Source: Terribacillus aidingensis
Lineage (GTDB): Bacteria > Bacillota > Bacilli > Bacillales > Amphibacillaceae
DNA length: 64,000 bases
Direction: 5' to 3'
Assembly (NCBI RefSeq): GCF_900215625.1
Contig: NZ_OBEK01000001.1
Coordinates: forward strand, 434,001 to 498,000
The translations under genes were made by a program, and so were the position numbers. Under the pieces are notes generated by a model that was given only the letters and a program-made list of their open reading frames with translations, did no database searches and was not told the DNA's origin. Positions 17,893-27,142 of this stretch are shown piece after piece. Position 1 is the stretch's first letter. Every line of letters starts with the position of its first letter.

Positions 17893-18221
17893 AAGAGGGC
17901 ATGGGACAAAACAAGATGAATACATCTTAAATGCAAACGATTAAAACATCTCTGCTTTTTTAATGCAGTCCTCCGACGGCTGCTGCTTTTCTACCTATCA
18001 CTGACAATTGCTTCTGAAGAAAGACACCGACAAGAAAATCGCTTCTTATTTTCGAGGAGTCTTCATATTTTTCCTACACTAATGAAGGTTTCTCATAACA
18101 CAAATCAGCGGAGTGTACTTCCGAAGCAATGCTTTCATCTCCTATGCAAAAAACAAACAATACTGCATTTAACGCAGTATTGTTTGTTTTTATATAGTTT
18201 AAAAAGTTTTGTTCCAGCCTC
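17893..18221. repeat. Candidate intergenic mobile element with inverted ends
   Basis: About 330 bases bounded by TGGGACAAAAC (17902-17912) and its inverted near-copy TGGAACAAAAC (18216-18206 on the minus strand). The right end stops five bases before the pepT stop codon. There is no ORF of note inside, and it contains the pepT terminator hairpin. I recall TGGGACAAAAC-type ends on dispersed intergenic repeats in Bacillaceae, but cannot check copy number here. Confidence 0.45.
18149..18191. terminator. Long perfect hairpin downstream of pepT
   Basis: 18-bp perfect stem AAAAACAAACAATACTGC with a 7-base loop; the T-rich arm gives a terminator on either strand. It is placed to stop pepT transcription. 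Confidence 0.85.
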
Positions 18222-18225
18222 CATG

Positions 18226-19464
18226 TTAGTTTGCTTGTTCTTCAAACAGCTTTGCAATCTCAATGATAACATTTGTTGCTTTTTCCATATTATCAACAGA
18301 AATATATTCAAACTTTCCGTGGTAGTTCTCGCCTCCAGTGAAAACGTTTGGAGTAGGCAAACCTTTATACGAGATTTGGGATCCGTCGGTTGCTCCGCGA
18401 ATTGGTTTGATGACCGGCGCAATGTCTAAGCGTTTCATCGCATCTGATGCAATATCGACTATTTCCATAACAGGTTCAATCTTCTCTCGCATGTTATAGT
18501 ACTGATCGTGCATATCAAGTTCAATACTTTTTTCACCATACTCTGCTTGGATTTCTTTTGTGATTTCTTCGAATAAAGCTTTCTTCGTTTCAAACTTATC
18601 ACGATCATGGTCGCGTAAAATATACTGCAATTTTGTTTGTTCCACATCTCCTTGGATGGAGAGTAAGTGGAAGAAGCCTTCGCGTCCTTCGGTGAATTCT
18701 GGTGCCTCATCTTCTGGGATTTTTCCGTTGAATTCCATGGCGATTTTCATGCTGTTCACCATTTTATTTTTAGCTGTGCCCGGATGCACATTGTTTCCGT
18801 TAAAGGTAACCTTTGCAGCCGCTCCGTTGAAGTTCTCATATTCTAATTCACCTAACGGACCGCCATCCATTGTGTAAGCATAAGTTGCCCCAAACGCGTC
18901 CACATCAAATTTGTGCGGGCCGCGGCCAATTTCCTCATCAGGTGTGAAAGCTACGCGAATTTTTCCGTGCTTGATTTCTGGGTGTTGGATCAAGTACTCC
19001 ATTGCTGTCATGATTTCTGCAATTCCCGCCTTGTTATCCGCACCAAGAAGTGTTGTTCCATCTGTTGTCATCAGCGTGTGTCCTTTATAGCTTGGCAGTT
19101 CAGGAAAATCTGCGGCTGATAGGACAACATCCAGTTCTTTATTAAGGGTAATGTCGTTTCCATCGAAATTCTCAATTACTTGCGGATTTACATCCTTACC
19201 AGTGAAGTCCGTTGCTGTGTCCACATGGGCCATGAAGCCGATTACGGGTACGTCTTTTTCGGTTGTAGCTGGGAGTGTTGCCATGACGTAGCCGTTATCG
19301 TCAATTGTGACTTCCTCCATGCCAATTTGCTTTAGTTCTCCTACCAGCATATTCGCCAGTACAAGCTGACCGGGTGTGGAGGGAGTTGTTTCTATATCCT
19401 CATTAGATTGTGTATCCACTTTTGCGTATGTAGTAAGACGGTCGATCAATGTTTGCTTCATCAT
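18226..19464 (-). CDS. pepT: Peptidase T (tripeptidase)
   Basis: 412-residue cytosolic M20B metallopeptidase that removes the N-terminal residue from tripeptides. Zinc ligands and catalytic residues are visible: His in [12 protein letters not shown], Asp in LLGADNKAG, the catalytic Glu pair in [10 protein letters not shown], Asp in YTMDGG and a C-terminal His in [20 protein letters not shown] is also conserved. AAAGGAG precedes a run of ATG codons at 19470, 19464 and 19461. 19464 gives the best spacing (6 bases). Confidence 0.93.
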   Translation of the reverse strand: MMKQTLIDRLTTYAKVDTQSNEDIETTPSTPGQLVLANMLVGELKQIGMEEVTIDDNGYVMATLPATTEKDVPVIGFMAHVDTATDFTGKDVNPQVIENFDGNDITLNKELDVVLSAADFPELPSYKGHTLMTTDGTTLLGADNKAGIAEIMTAMEYLIQHPEIKHGKIRVAFTPDEEIGRGPHKFDVDAFGATYAYTMDGGPLGELEYENFNGAAAKVTFNGNNVHPGTAKNKMVNSMKIAMEFNGKIPEDEAPEFTEGREGFFHLLSIQGDVEQTKLQYILRDHDRDKFETKKALFEEITKEIQAEYGEKSIELDMHDQYYNMREKIEPVMEIVDIASDAMKRLDIAPVIKPIRGATDGSQISYKGLPTPNVFTGGENYHGKFEYISVDNMEKATNVIIEIAKLFEEQAN

Positions 19465-19571
19465 CTTCATCTCCTTTGGTTTATATTGCTAGTGTAGCAC
19501 GAAAGGCATTCTCTGAAACAGCTGGCAGAACCGTGTATAATAGGTGGAAAAGATAAAGTGGGGGAAACGTC

Positions 19572-20672
19572 ATGCGTATTGTAGTTGTTGGCGGCGGCAT
19601 TGCCGGAGCGAGTACCGCCTACCATCTTGCACGATCAGGAGCAGAAGTGGTTCTAGTTGATTCCAAAGCGAAAGGGCAGGCAACAGCTGCCGGGGCAGGA
19701 ATCATTTCCCCATGGCTGTCCAAACGAGTGCGGATCAAGGCCTATTACATACTGGCAAAAGCAGGAGCTATTTATTATCCAAAATTGCTGGAGATGCTGA
19801 AAGAAGATGGGCAAGCGGATGTCAGCTACAAGCAAGTCGGAGCGTTATATGTTAGTGCCAGTAAAAAACGCTTGGATGAATTAGAGAAGCTTGCATATAA
19901 ACAACGATTGGAAACACCGGAAATCGGGGAAATAAAACGATTAGACCCAGAGGGAGCAAGAGAGAAATTCCCGCCGCTCCGAGAAGATATGACAGCTCTG
20001 TATCTGGAAGGTGCAGCACGAGTTGATGGACGGCAGCTGCTTCAAGCATTGCTTGCAGCAGGAGAGCGTCATGGTGTCCGCTATGTGCAAGGGCATGCAA
20101 GCTTGCTGCATGAAGGGACAGATAAAGTAACGGGTGTACGAATCAATGGAGAAACAATAACTGCAGATCGTGTTGTTGCAGCTGCCGGGGCTTGGATAAA
20201 TCAATTTTTGGAGCCAGTTGGTGTTAAGCTGCCGATTGAACCGCAAAAAGGTCAGATTATGCATATGCATGTTGATGCTGACACAAGCGAATGGCCTGTT
20301 ATCATGCCAAAGAGCAGCCATTATATGCTCGGATTTGATGGCGGAAAAGTAGTAGCCGGTGCCACGAGGGAAGTTCATTCAGGCTATGATACGAAACAAA
20401 CAGCCGCCGGCATGCAAGAGGTACTCCGGGAAGCATTAAAAGTAGCACCTGGTCTTGCACAGGCAGAAGTAACCGAGTTTCGTGTCGGTCTTCGTCCGGC
20501 CGGACCGAACCCTTATCCAATCTTAGGATCTGTGAAAAAGGTGGCCGGACTGCATCTGGCAGCTGGATTTGGCCCAGCTGGACTTAATCTGGCGCCTTAC
20601 GCTGGCAAGATGGTTGCAGCAGAAATACTAGGTAAACCAGATAATGTAGAGATAACGCCTTACTTATATTAA
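19572..20672 (+). CDS. FAD-dependent D-amino acid/glycine oxidase-like oxidoreductase
   Basis: 366-residue DAO-family flavoenzyme. The Rossmann motif VVVGGGIAGASTAYHLARSG begins at residue 3, ending with the ribose-binding acid in VVLVDS; the C-terminus has RVGLRPAGPNPYPILG and GFGPAGLNLAPYAG typical of glycine/sarcosine/D-amino-acid oxidases. The closest remembered relatives are YurR/ThiO-like proteins. No thiamine genes are adjacent, so a role in amine or D-amino-acid oxidation is more likely than in thiazole synthesis. GTGGGGGAAAC precedes the ATG. Confidence 0.85.
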   Translation: MRIVVVGGGIAGASTAYHLARSGAEVVLVDSKAKGQATAAGAGIISPWLSKRVRIKAYYILAKAGAIYYPKLLEMLKEDGQADVSYKQVGALYVSASKKRLDELEKLAYKQRLETPEIGEIKRLDPEGAREKFPPLREDMTALYLEGAARVDGRQLLQALLAAGERHGVRYVQGHASLLHEGTDKVTGVRINGETITADRVVAAAGAWINQFLEPVGVKLPIEPQKGQIMHMHVDADTSEWPVIMPKSSHYMLGFDGGKVVAGATREVHSGYDTKQTAAGMQEVLREALKVAPGLAQAEVTEFRVGLRPAGPNPYPILGSVKKVAGLHLAAGFGPAGLNLAPYAGKMVAAEILGKPDNVEITPYLY

Positions 20673-20716
20673 ATGAAGCGGCAACAGTATTAAAACGAAG
20701 GGAGGGAAGAGATTGT

Positions 20717-21682
20717 ATGCGGCGAAGAAAAAAGATATGGATTACCGGGATTGCTATAGCGGCAGTCGGTTTCTTAATTCTTATTGGCAGTCTCTTTTCC
20801 CCGGAGATAAGAGCTTTTATGGATGCGGATCAAAGTGATAAACAACCGGAAATACCTTATCCGGATAATGTGGCTGCGGTGAAAGATGTTGTCTATCCGA
20901 CGGAGAACTACGATGGCCGTTTGGATTTTTATTATCCGAAAGATGCGGAAGGAACGCTGCCGATAGTTATTTATATTCATGGTGGCGGCTGGGTCGGCGG
21001 GGACAAAGCCTCACAAAATCCTTTCACAATGTGGATTGCCTCCAAAGGCTATCTCGTTGTTAATGTAAACTATGGATTGGCGCCTGAATATAACTTTCCA
21101 GCACAGCTGTATCAGTTAAATGATGCAATCAGCTTCGCGCTAAGGGAAGCCCCAAACTATCAAGGCGATACAAAGCAAATTTTTGTCGGCGGTGGTTCAG
21201 CAGGAGCGAACTTGGCTGGTATGGTGGCAGGTATGGCTACCAATCCGACGACGGAGTCAGTTATAGAGGAGAATTCCGCTCTGCAGCCGGATCAGCTGCA
21301 AGGAGTGCTGCTTTATAATGGGGTTTTGAATTTGGAGGAGGCGCAGCAGACAGGCTTCCATAATATGACGACATTCCTCTGGTCCTATACGGGTAATAAA
21401 GATTACATGCATGATCCAAGACTGCGTGATATGTCACCGGTTTACCAGATTAATCCAGATTATCCGCCGACGTTCATCTCATCCGGCGAGGTCGACAAAC
21501 TGCACCCGCAAAGTGTAGAAATGGCAAGTAAATTAGAACAGGCAGGAGTGGAAGTAAACAGGATGTTCTTTGATAATTCCCATCCTGCCGCAGGTCACGA
21601 GTATCAGCGAAAATTATATTTGGAAGAAGCTCAATACAGTTTCGAGAAGATGATCGACTTTCTTGAAGCGCATTCGGAATAA
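20717..21682 (+). CDS. Membrane-anchored alpha/beta hydrolase (lipase/esterase type)
   Basis: 321 residues: an N-terminal membrane anchor (WITGIAIAAVGFLILIGSLF), then an esterase fold with the oxyanion motif YIHGGGWVGG, nucleophile elbow GGSAGANLA, a catalytic Asp near SSGEVDKLHP and catalytic His in HPAAGHEYQ. The HGGGW motif places it in the hormone-sensitive-lipase/BD-FAE group. It probably acts outside the membrane on ester substrates. It follows the FAD oxidase by 44 bases with GGAGGG upstream and may share its transcript. Confidence 0.85.
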   Translation: MRRRKKIWITGIAIAAVGFLILIGSLFSPEIRAFMDADQSDKQPEIPYPDNVAAVKDVVYPTENYDGRLDFYYPKDAEGTLPIVIYIHGGGWVGGDKASQNPFTMWIASKGYLVVNVNYGLAPEYNFPAQLYQLNDAISFALREAPNYQGDTKQIFVGGGSAGANLAGMVAGMATNPTTESVIEENSALQPDQLQGVLLYNGVLNLEEAQQTGFHNMTTFLWSYTGNKDYMHDPRLRDMSPVYQINPDYPPTFISSGEVDKLHPQSVEMASKLEQAGVEVNRMFFDNSHPAAGHEYQRKLYLEEAQYSFEKMIDFLEAHSE

Positions 21683-21713
21683 CCTCAGACCACGAGCTGA
21701 GGTTATTTTTTTT
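21678..21713 (+). terminator. Intrinsic terminator after the esterase gene
   Basis: 11-bp stem AATAACCTCAG with an 8-base loop and a run of eight T. It contains the TAA stop of the gene. Confidence 0.9.
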
Positions 21714-21778
21714 CTTCACTTGTGGAATTATCTGTAAGTTATCTATATAATTAGAAAATATAGAAAAGGGGGAATACA

Positions 21779-23029
21779 ATGCGTTTTAGGGATTTCCATC
21801 CGAATATAAAAATACGACTTGGAGAATCATTCGTGTCCAGCTTAATCGGCAGTATGGTGATGCCGTTTATGACCATTTACTTAGCGATGCATTTCGGAGC
21901 AAAAGTGGCGGGTATTCTGCTGCTTGTTAATGTGTTTCTTGGCATTGGGATGTCTTTGTTAGGCGGGTACTTCAGCGACGTATTCGGACGGCGCAAAATC
22001 ATGCTGCTGGCAGAGTCACTTCGCCTAGTGGCCTTTTTAACGATGATGCTGAGCAATTCACCATGGTTTGAATCACCAGCTATTACATACAGCATGATTA
22101 TGCTGAACAGTTTGTGCTGGGGATTGGCCGGACCAGCTAACGATGCCATGCTGATAGATGTCAGTACACCTGATCAGCGCCGCTTAATTTATTCAATCGG
22201 CTACTGGGCTAGCAACTTATCGGTTGCATTAGGCGGTATTGCCGGTGCGTTTATGTTTGAGAACTATTTATTTGAATTATTCATGGCACTGTCAATCGCT
22301 GCTGCTGCGACATTATTCATTGTTTACTTTTTCATTTCAGAAACGCATTTCCCAGCGAAAGCCGAGATTAGACCGCTGCAGCATATCACGCAAATCTTTG
22401 GTACCTACCGAAATGTGATGCAGGATCGGCTGTTCGTGTGGTTTATAGCAGGAGGCATACTTGTTTTAAGTATGGAGTTTCAGCTGACAAGCTATATCGG
22501 CATTCGCCTGTCTGAAGAGATGCCGACGCAGCAGTTCCTGTTTTGGGAAGTAGATGGCGTTAAGATGATGGGCTTCTTGCGAAGTGAAAATACCATTCTT
22601 GTCGTCCTGCTGGCACTGTTTACTGCCAAATTGATTACAGGGATGAAAGATAGGTTCGTACTCGTTACGAGCTGCCTTGTATTTACAATGGGTTATGCAG
22701 CGCTTACGTTCTCGACAAATATTTGGGTGTTGTTCATTATGATGGCTGTGCTGACGGTGGGCGAGGTATTTCGGGTACCTGTTGAACAGTCTTATATGGC
22801 TGCCATTCCGCCGGATGATAAGCGCAGTGCCTATATGGCTTTTGGGGGATTGCAGTATAACCTAGCTATGCTGATTGTTTCCTTAACTGTAACACTGAGC
22901 GGTTACCTGTCTTCCGTTATCATGGGCATATTACTCACATTGATTGGTTTGTTTGGAACCTTTATCTTATTCGGAATTACACCTAACCTAGATAGAAGGA
23001 AACTGGAAGCTGAACAAAGAGCGGGTTGA
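21779..23029 (+). CDS. MFS transporter
   Basis: 416-residue carrier with about 12 helices. The motif A loop reads GGYFSDVFGRRKIML, and the first helix region ESFVSSLIGSMVMPFMTIYLAMHFG is typical of the YttB/MdtG-like drug or sugar efflux MFS group. One unusually polar insertion (RLSEEMPTQQFLFWEVDGVKM) lies between helices 7 and 8. AAAGGGGG precedes the ATG. Substrate unknown. A small coiled-coil gene follows 89 bases downstream. Confidence 0.85.
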   Translation: MRFRDFHPNIKIRLGESFVSSLIGSMVMPFMTIYLAMHFGAKVAGILLLVNVFLGIGMSLLGGYFSDVFGRRKIMLLAESLRLVAFLTMMLSNSPWFESPAITYSMIMLNSLCWGLAGPANDAMLIDVSTPDQRRLIYSIGYWASNLSVALGGIAGAFMFENYLFELFMALSIAAAATLFIVYFFISETHFPAKAEIRPLQHITQIFGTYRNVMQDRLFVWFIAGGILVLSMEFQLTSYIGIRLSEEMPTQQFLFWEVDGVKMMGFLRSENTILVVLLALFTAKLITGMKDRFVLVTSCLVFTMGYAALTFSTNIWVLFIMMAVLTVGEVFRVPVEQSYMAAIPPDDKRSAYMAFGGLQYNLAMLIVSLTVTLSGYLSSVIMGILLTLIGLFGTFILFGITPNLDRRKLEAEQRAG

Positions 23030-23118
23030 TGTCGGCAGGTACGTACACAATCAGACAAAAAGATACATGCATAATATAAAATAGAAAGGAGCAGAACGAT
23101 AAGAGAGGGGTAGGCACA

Positions 23119-23526
23119 TTGGTACCCGGCAAGAACAATAATCAAATCTCACGTGCGGAGCTGTTAGAAATGCAATTGAAAGTTCGGGAGGACTTTCAAG
23201 AGGAAATCGATGCTATCAAGGAGGATTTGGTTACGATTAATGAACGGCTGCTGCCAGTGGGGAAATGGCTGGAACACATCGAAAGTCATACAGCAAAAGT
23301 GGCCGAGACACTTGAAAAGCAAAGTGACGCGCAGAATCAGGTTATGGAGAAACTGTATGAGCAAGAGATGAAAATACAGGAGATACAATCGAATAACAGC
23401 TTTAAAAAAGAAAAGCTGCGCGTCAAAGGTGCTGTGTTGATAAGTGTCATTTCTTTATTTGGTGCTGGATCCGGCATTGGCATGGTAGTTGGCAAACGCC
23501 TGACAGAACTGTTATTCGGCAATTAG
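23119..23526 (+). CDS. Coiled-coil protein with C-terminal membrane anchor
   Basis: 135 residues. Residues about 10-100 are strongly heptad-like and charged (QLKVREDFQEEIDAIKEDL, KVAETLEKQSDAQNQ), followed by one C-terminal membrane helix (GAVLISVISLFGAGSGIGMV) and a short tail. The layout is like XhlA-type haemolysin/holin helpers, but no phage genes are near and the sequence is not recognised. The start is TTG 23119 with AGAGAGGGG spaced 8 bases. Confidence 0.6.
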   Translation: MVPGKNNNQISRAELLEMQLKVREDFQEEIDAIKEDLVTINERLLPVGKWLEHIESHTAKVAETLEKQSDAQNQVMEKLYEQEMKIQEIQSNNSFKKEKLRVKGAVLISVISLFGAGSGIGMVVGKRLTELLFGN

Positions 23527-23556
23527 ACAGACGTCCTGCTCCTTTCTGCAAGAACA

Positions 23557-23585
23557 AAAAGACGAGGAAAAAATCCTCGTCTTTT
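23557..23585. terminator. Bidirectional terminator
   Basis: 12-bp stem AAAAGACGAGGA / TCCTCGTCTTTT with loop AAAAA between the convergent coiled-coil gene and czcD. Confidence 0.9.
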
Positions 23586-24548
23586 CTAATGAGCATGGGT
23601 ATGCGAATGAGATTCTGCATCATGCTGACACATGAGAGATTCCTCGTGCGTGTGTGAAGCTGTTTCCATTTGGATGGTTACGTGTCCAATACCTAGATGC
23701 TCCAAATCATGCTCAATGTTTCGGAGCATATGCTGGCTTTCTTCGACTAGTAAATTACCTTGAACAACGGCATGGCAGGAAAGAGCATTCTGTCCGCTAG
23801 TGATGCTCCATACATGCAAGTCATGAATGGAAATAATACCAGGTGCCTTTTCCATACAATCAATGATTTTAGACATTTCCACGTTCCGTGGCGTGCCTTC
23901 CATTAACACGTGAATGGCATCCTTTGTAACGCGCCACCCGCTTGTGATAACGAGAGCAGCAACAATGACACTGGCAACTGGATCAGCCCAGCTCCACCCG
24001 AAAAGAAGTATCAGCAAACCGGCAGCGATTGCGCCTACTGAACCGAGCAAATCGCCTAGTACATGAAGGAAAGCTGCTCGGATATTCAAGTTCTCGCTTG
24101 TATCGCCGCGCATGAGGATCCAAGCAACGACTATATTTACAAGAAAACCAATTACAGCAATCGTCAGCATGCCGCCTGAAGCAATGTCAGCAGGTTCTTG
24201 AAACCGTTGAATCGCTTCATAAAAGATATATAGCGATACTAGTATCAACGTAACACCATTGAATAGTGCCGCTAAAATTTCAAATCGCTTATACCCGTAT
24301 GTTTTGCTGTAATTCGCAACGCGCTCACCGAGTATGAAGGCAAACAAACCGACGCCTAGAGATACAGCGTCACTCAGCATATGGCCGGCATCGGACAGCA
24401 ATGCAAGGCTGTTCGTTAGAAAGCCTCCAATTGCTTCCAGAAGCATGAACCCGGCTGTCAGGATAAAACTAATCAATAAAGCTTTTTTATTAGCATTGTT
24501 TCCGTGATGATGACCATGTGCATGATCGTGTGCATGTCCGTGTCCCAT
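23586..24548 (-). CDS. czcD: Cation diffusion facilitator (Zn/Co/Cd efflux) CzcD
   Basis: 320-residue six-helix CDF protein. Both termini are His-rich (MGHGHAHDHAHGHHHG and ESHSHTHAH), and the metal-site pairs are in helices 2 (LLSDAGHMLSDAVSL) and 5 (VLGDLLGSVG). The cytosolic C-terminal domain follows (DLHVWSITSGQNALSCHAVV). It exports zinc, cobalt or cadmium by H+/K+ antiport. It lies 18 bases downstream of a CzrA-type repressor, as in other Firmicutes. Confidence 0.92.
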   Translation of the reverse strand: MGHGHAHDHAHGHHHGNNANKKALLISFILTAGFMLLEAIGGFLTNSLALLSDAGHMLSDAVSLGVGLFAFILGERVANYSKTYGYKRFEILAALFNGVTLILVSLYIFYEAIQRFQEPADIASGGMLTIAVIGFLVNIVVAWILMRGDTSENLNIRAAFLHVLGDLLGSVGAIAAGLLILLFGWSWADPVASVIVAALVITSGWRVTKDAIHVLMEGTPRNVEMSKIIDCMEKAPGIISIHDLHVWSITSGQNALSCHAVVQGNLLVEESQHMLRNIEHDLEHLGIGHVTIQMETASHTHEESLMCQHDAESHSHTHAH

Positions 24549-24566
24549 ACATATTCCTCCGATAGA

Positions 24567-24875
24567 TTAATTATGGCAAGCGTGATTAATAGCTTCTGTT
24601 AGTAAATCGATGACGTGCTTGTCATCATGTGAATAATAAATCGTTGTACCTTCCCGTCTGGACTTTACAAGACGGATTTTTTTCATCGTGCTTAGCTGAT
24701 GCGAAACAGTAGATTGATGCAGTTCCAGTTTCTCTGCGATTTCATTGACGCTGTATTCTTGATCAAGAAGAAAATGCAAAATTCGAATTCTAGTCGGATC
24801 GCCAAGTGCTTTAAATATTTGTGAAACGTGTGTTAGTTGCGCTTCTGTCAATTCCGGCTCCGTATTATACTTCAT
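24567..24875 (-). CDS. czrA: ArsR/SmtB family zinc-responsive repressor CzrA
   Basis: 102-residue winged-helix regulator ([17 protein letters not shown], then [20 protein letters not shown]). The C-terminal helix carries the alpha5 metal site: Asp85, His87, His98 and His101, one residue offset from the Staphylococcus CzrA numbering, so zinc/cobalt sensing is expected. There is no alpha3 Cys box. GAGGAG precedes the start. It heads the operon with czcD, and a dyad sits in its promoter. Confidence 0.92.
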   Translation of the reverse strand: MKYNTEPELTEAQLTHVSQIFKALGDPTRIRILHFLLDQEYSVNEIAEKLELHQSTVSHQLSTMKKIRLVKSRREGTTIYYSHDDKHVIDLLTEAINHACHN

Positions 24876-24899
24876 GGACAGTCGCTCCTCTTATTTGCT

Positions 24900-24921
24900 T
24901 ATATGCGTATATTAGCATATA
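24900..24921. promoter_or_regulatory. Probable CzrA operator
   Basis: TATATGC, 8 bases, GCATATA: an AT-rich dyad 25 bases upstream of czrA, a position and style typical of ArsR/SmtB operators. Confidence 0.6.
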
Positions 24922-25352
24922 TGAATATTCTAAGCAAATTCTAATCTTATTCTTATATATAAATTTATTATTAAAACAGCAAGGAAATTAGGAGGAGGCC
25001 GCTTGGAAAAATAAACGTAAATGCACAGGCGGAAGGAGGTAGGAAGAAAGCACCGGAAATACAAAAAACCTACAATTATTTTACGAGAATTATACAATTA
25101 CCTCTGTGCTGAAAGGATTCATGAAGCGCAGCTTCTATCAGAGCAGGAGGATAGTTCGCTTTAAAAAACTAAAGAAAATGCTGATCATTTATGAGAATAA
25201 TAGAATCTATAGACAATGGTATGATATACAATTTTTTTATTTTCACGAATACTTGGTTTACCAGTTAAGTGAGAGGAGGCGGCAGTCAGCTTTTCTGCAA
25301 TGTATGCCAACGGAAAGACAAGGTGACAACAAAAACGAAAGGCAGTGATGAA
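24922..25352. other. Leader region of the SulP gene with two doubtful small ORFs
   Basis: Two overlapping plus-strand frames are open: 25021-25164 (47 codons, starting MHRRKEVGRKHRK) and 25106-25348 (80 codons from GTG, very basic and aromatic, ending 4 bases before the SulP ATG). Neither has a convincing ribosome binding site or a recognised family. They may be remnants of one frameshifted gene. No known riboswitch pattern was seen. Confidence 0.3.
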
Positions 25353-26942
25353 ATGAAGAGACTTGGAAGATACAGCGGTTATAATCTGCAAGCGCTGCGG
25401 CGGGATATTATTGCCGGAATTGTCGTCGGTATCGTTGCTATTCCACTTGGCATGTCCTTCGCCATAGCATCAGGAGTCAACCCGGAATATGGTCTGTATA
25501 CAGTCATTATCGGCGGTCTGCTTATTTCATTACTAGGCGGATCAAGGTTCCAGATTGGAGGGCCGACCGGAGCTTTTGTTCCGATTCTGCTGGGAGTTGT
25601 TATCCAATTTGGATATCAGGATCTTTTGCTGGCAGGCATGATGGCCGGAATGTTGCTCGTTTTATTCGGATTGCTGAAGCTCGGCAGTCTAATTAAGTTC
25701 ATTCCGCGCCCTGTTGTTATTGGATTTACTGCAGGAATTGCTGTCATTATTTTCACAGGACAGATTGGGAATTTCACAGGTATCGAAGCAGAGCAGGAAG
25801 AGGGATTTGTGCAAAAGATGCAAGCTCTCACAGCAGCTGCAGACACGATTAATCTATATAGTTTAATTGTGGCAAGTGTATCATTAGCAGCAATACTGCT
25901 AACTCCGAGAATTCTCCCTAAAGTACCTGGAGCGCTAGTGGGACTAATTTTATCAACACTCGCAGCAGTCTTATTCTTTCCAGGAAATGTCGCGACGATT
26001 GGCAGTGTTTACGGAGATATACCAAGTCAGCTGCCACATTTGCAATTCCCGGCTGTTACATTGGACAAGATCATCTACTTGCTGCCATCAGCTATTGCAA
26101 TTGCCTTATTAGGCGGAGTGGAATCACTTTTGTCGGCCACAGTAGCAGATAATATGGCTAAAACGAAGCATCACAGCAACCGGGAGCTCGTCGGTCAAGG
26201 TATAGCAAATATTGCTGTTCCGCTTTTTGGCGGTATTCCAGCAACAGGTGCAATTGCACGAACGGCAACGAATATTCGGAATAAAGCTTTCTCACCTGTA
26301 TCAGGTGTCGTGCATTGTATTTTCGTATTGCTCATTTTGCTCCTGCTAGCACCTTATGCTTCTGCCATTCCTTTAGCCAGTATGGCACCGATTCTTATGG
26401 TAGTTGCATGGAATATGAGTGAACGGAAAGAGGTAATCCATATTATCCGCATGCGCACATTCGATTCGTTTATCCTCGCAGTTACCTTTGTGCTTACTGT
26501 TCTGGCTGATTTGACAGTTGGCGTCGGGTGCGGTTTGCTGTTAGCGTTTGTCGTTTTTGTCAAACGAATGAGTGCAGTCCTGTTTGTAAAAGATGAACAA
26601 ATCCTCGTTAAAGAAACAGATGGTTTACGGATATGCCAGTTTGAAGGACCTTTGTTCTTTGGATCTACCGATATTTTAGAAAATGTGGTGGAAAAGGCGA
26701 TGCACGAAGAACCAGATTCGCTTGTTCTTGATTTGCAGAAAGTCTCCTATATGGATACATCCGCCGAAGCTGCACTGCATAAACTTGTAGATCACTATAA
26801 AAAAGCCAGCAAACAGCTGTTGTTACTCGGTGTCCATGGACAGCCAGAGCGGCTGCTGAAAAAGACCGGATTACTCGCAAAGGTCGGAAAAGAACATACA
26901 GTAAATAAACGGGAGGAAGCTGTTCGCATATGTACTTCCTAA
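25353..26942 (+). CDS. SulP family anion permease with STAS domain
   Basis: About 529 residues. The N-terminal permease domain starts YNLQALRRDIIAGIVVGIVA and contains GGSRFQIGGPTGAF, and VESLLSATVADNMA plus FGGIPATGAIARTATNIR mid-protein. A C-terminal cytosolic STAS domain (residues about 425-525) has DSLVLDLQKVSYMDTSAEAA. It imports sulfate, bicarbonate or similar anions. The ATG at 25353 gives the family's usual N-terminus; AAAGG lies 10 bases upstream. Confidence 0.88.
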   Translation: MKRLGRYSGYNLQALRRDIIAGIVVGIVAIPLGMSFAIASGVNPEYGLYTVIIGGLLISLLGGSRFQIGGPTGAFVPILLGVVIQFGYQDLLLAGMMAGMLLVLFGLLKLGSLIKFIPRPVVIGFTAGIAVIIFTGQIGNFTGIEAEQEEGFVQKMQALTAAADTINLYSLIVASVSLAAILLTPRILPKVPGALVGLILSTLAAVLFFPGNVATIGSVYGDIPSQLPHLQFPAVTLDKIIYLLPSAIAIALLGGVESLLSATVADNMAKTKHHSNRELVGQGIANIAVPLFGGIPATGAIARTATNIRNKAFSPVSGVVHCIFVLLILLLLAPYASAIPLASMAPILMVVAWNMSERKEVIHIIRMRTFDSFILAVTFVLTVLADLTVGVGCGLLLAFVVFVKRMSAVLFVKDEQILVKETDGLRICQFEGPLFFGSTDILENVVEKAMHEEPDSLVLDLQKVSYMDTSAEAALHKLVDHYKKASKQLLLLGVHGQPERLLKKTGLLAKVGKEHTVNKREEAVRICTS

Positions 26943-26953
26943 CCCTAAAAACG

Positions 26954-26987
26954 AGCAGCTCTTTCTAGGAGAGAGTTGCTTTTTTTT
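26954..26987 (+). terminator. Intrinsic terminator of the SulP gene
   Basis: Stem GCAGCTCT with GAGAGTTGC (one G-T pair) followed by eight T. Confidence 0.82.
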
Positions 26988-27030
26988 GCAAAAGAGTGCT
27001 CATTTGTCGTCTTTTGTTATAAGAATCTAG

Positions 27031-27045
27031 TAGAAATTGTTTCTA
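27031..27045. promoter_or_regulatory. Dyad upstream of the subtilase gene
   Basis: TAGAAA-TTG-TTTCTA, about 100 bases before the protease start, flanked by a second TCTAGTA copy. Possible operator; no regulator is assigned. Confidence 0.25.
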
Positions 27046-27142
27046 GTAAAAATAATATGTACATATATAAACTTTGGTTAACCTTTGCCGCTATATGCCG
27101 ATATAAAGAGCATGACTTTATTCGGGAAAGGGATTTTTATAA

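Noticed and set aside
23119-23526. Phage holin helper (XhlA) call
   Set aside because: Only the topology is similar; there is no sequence match that I can support and no lysin or phage gene nearby.
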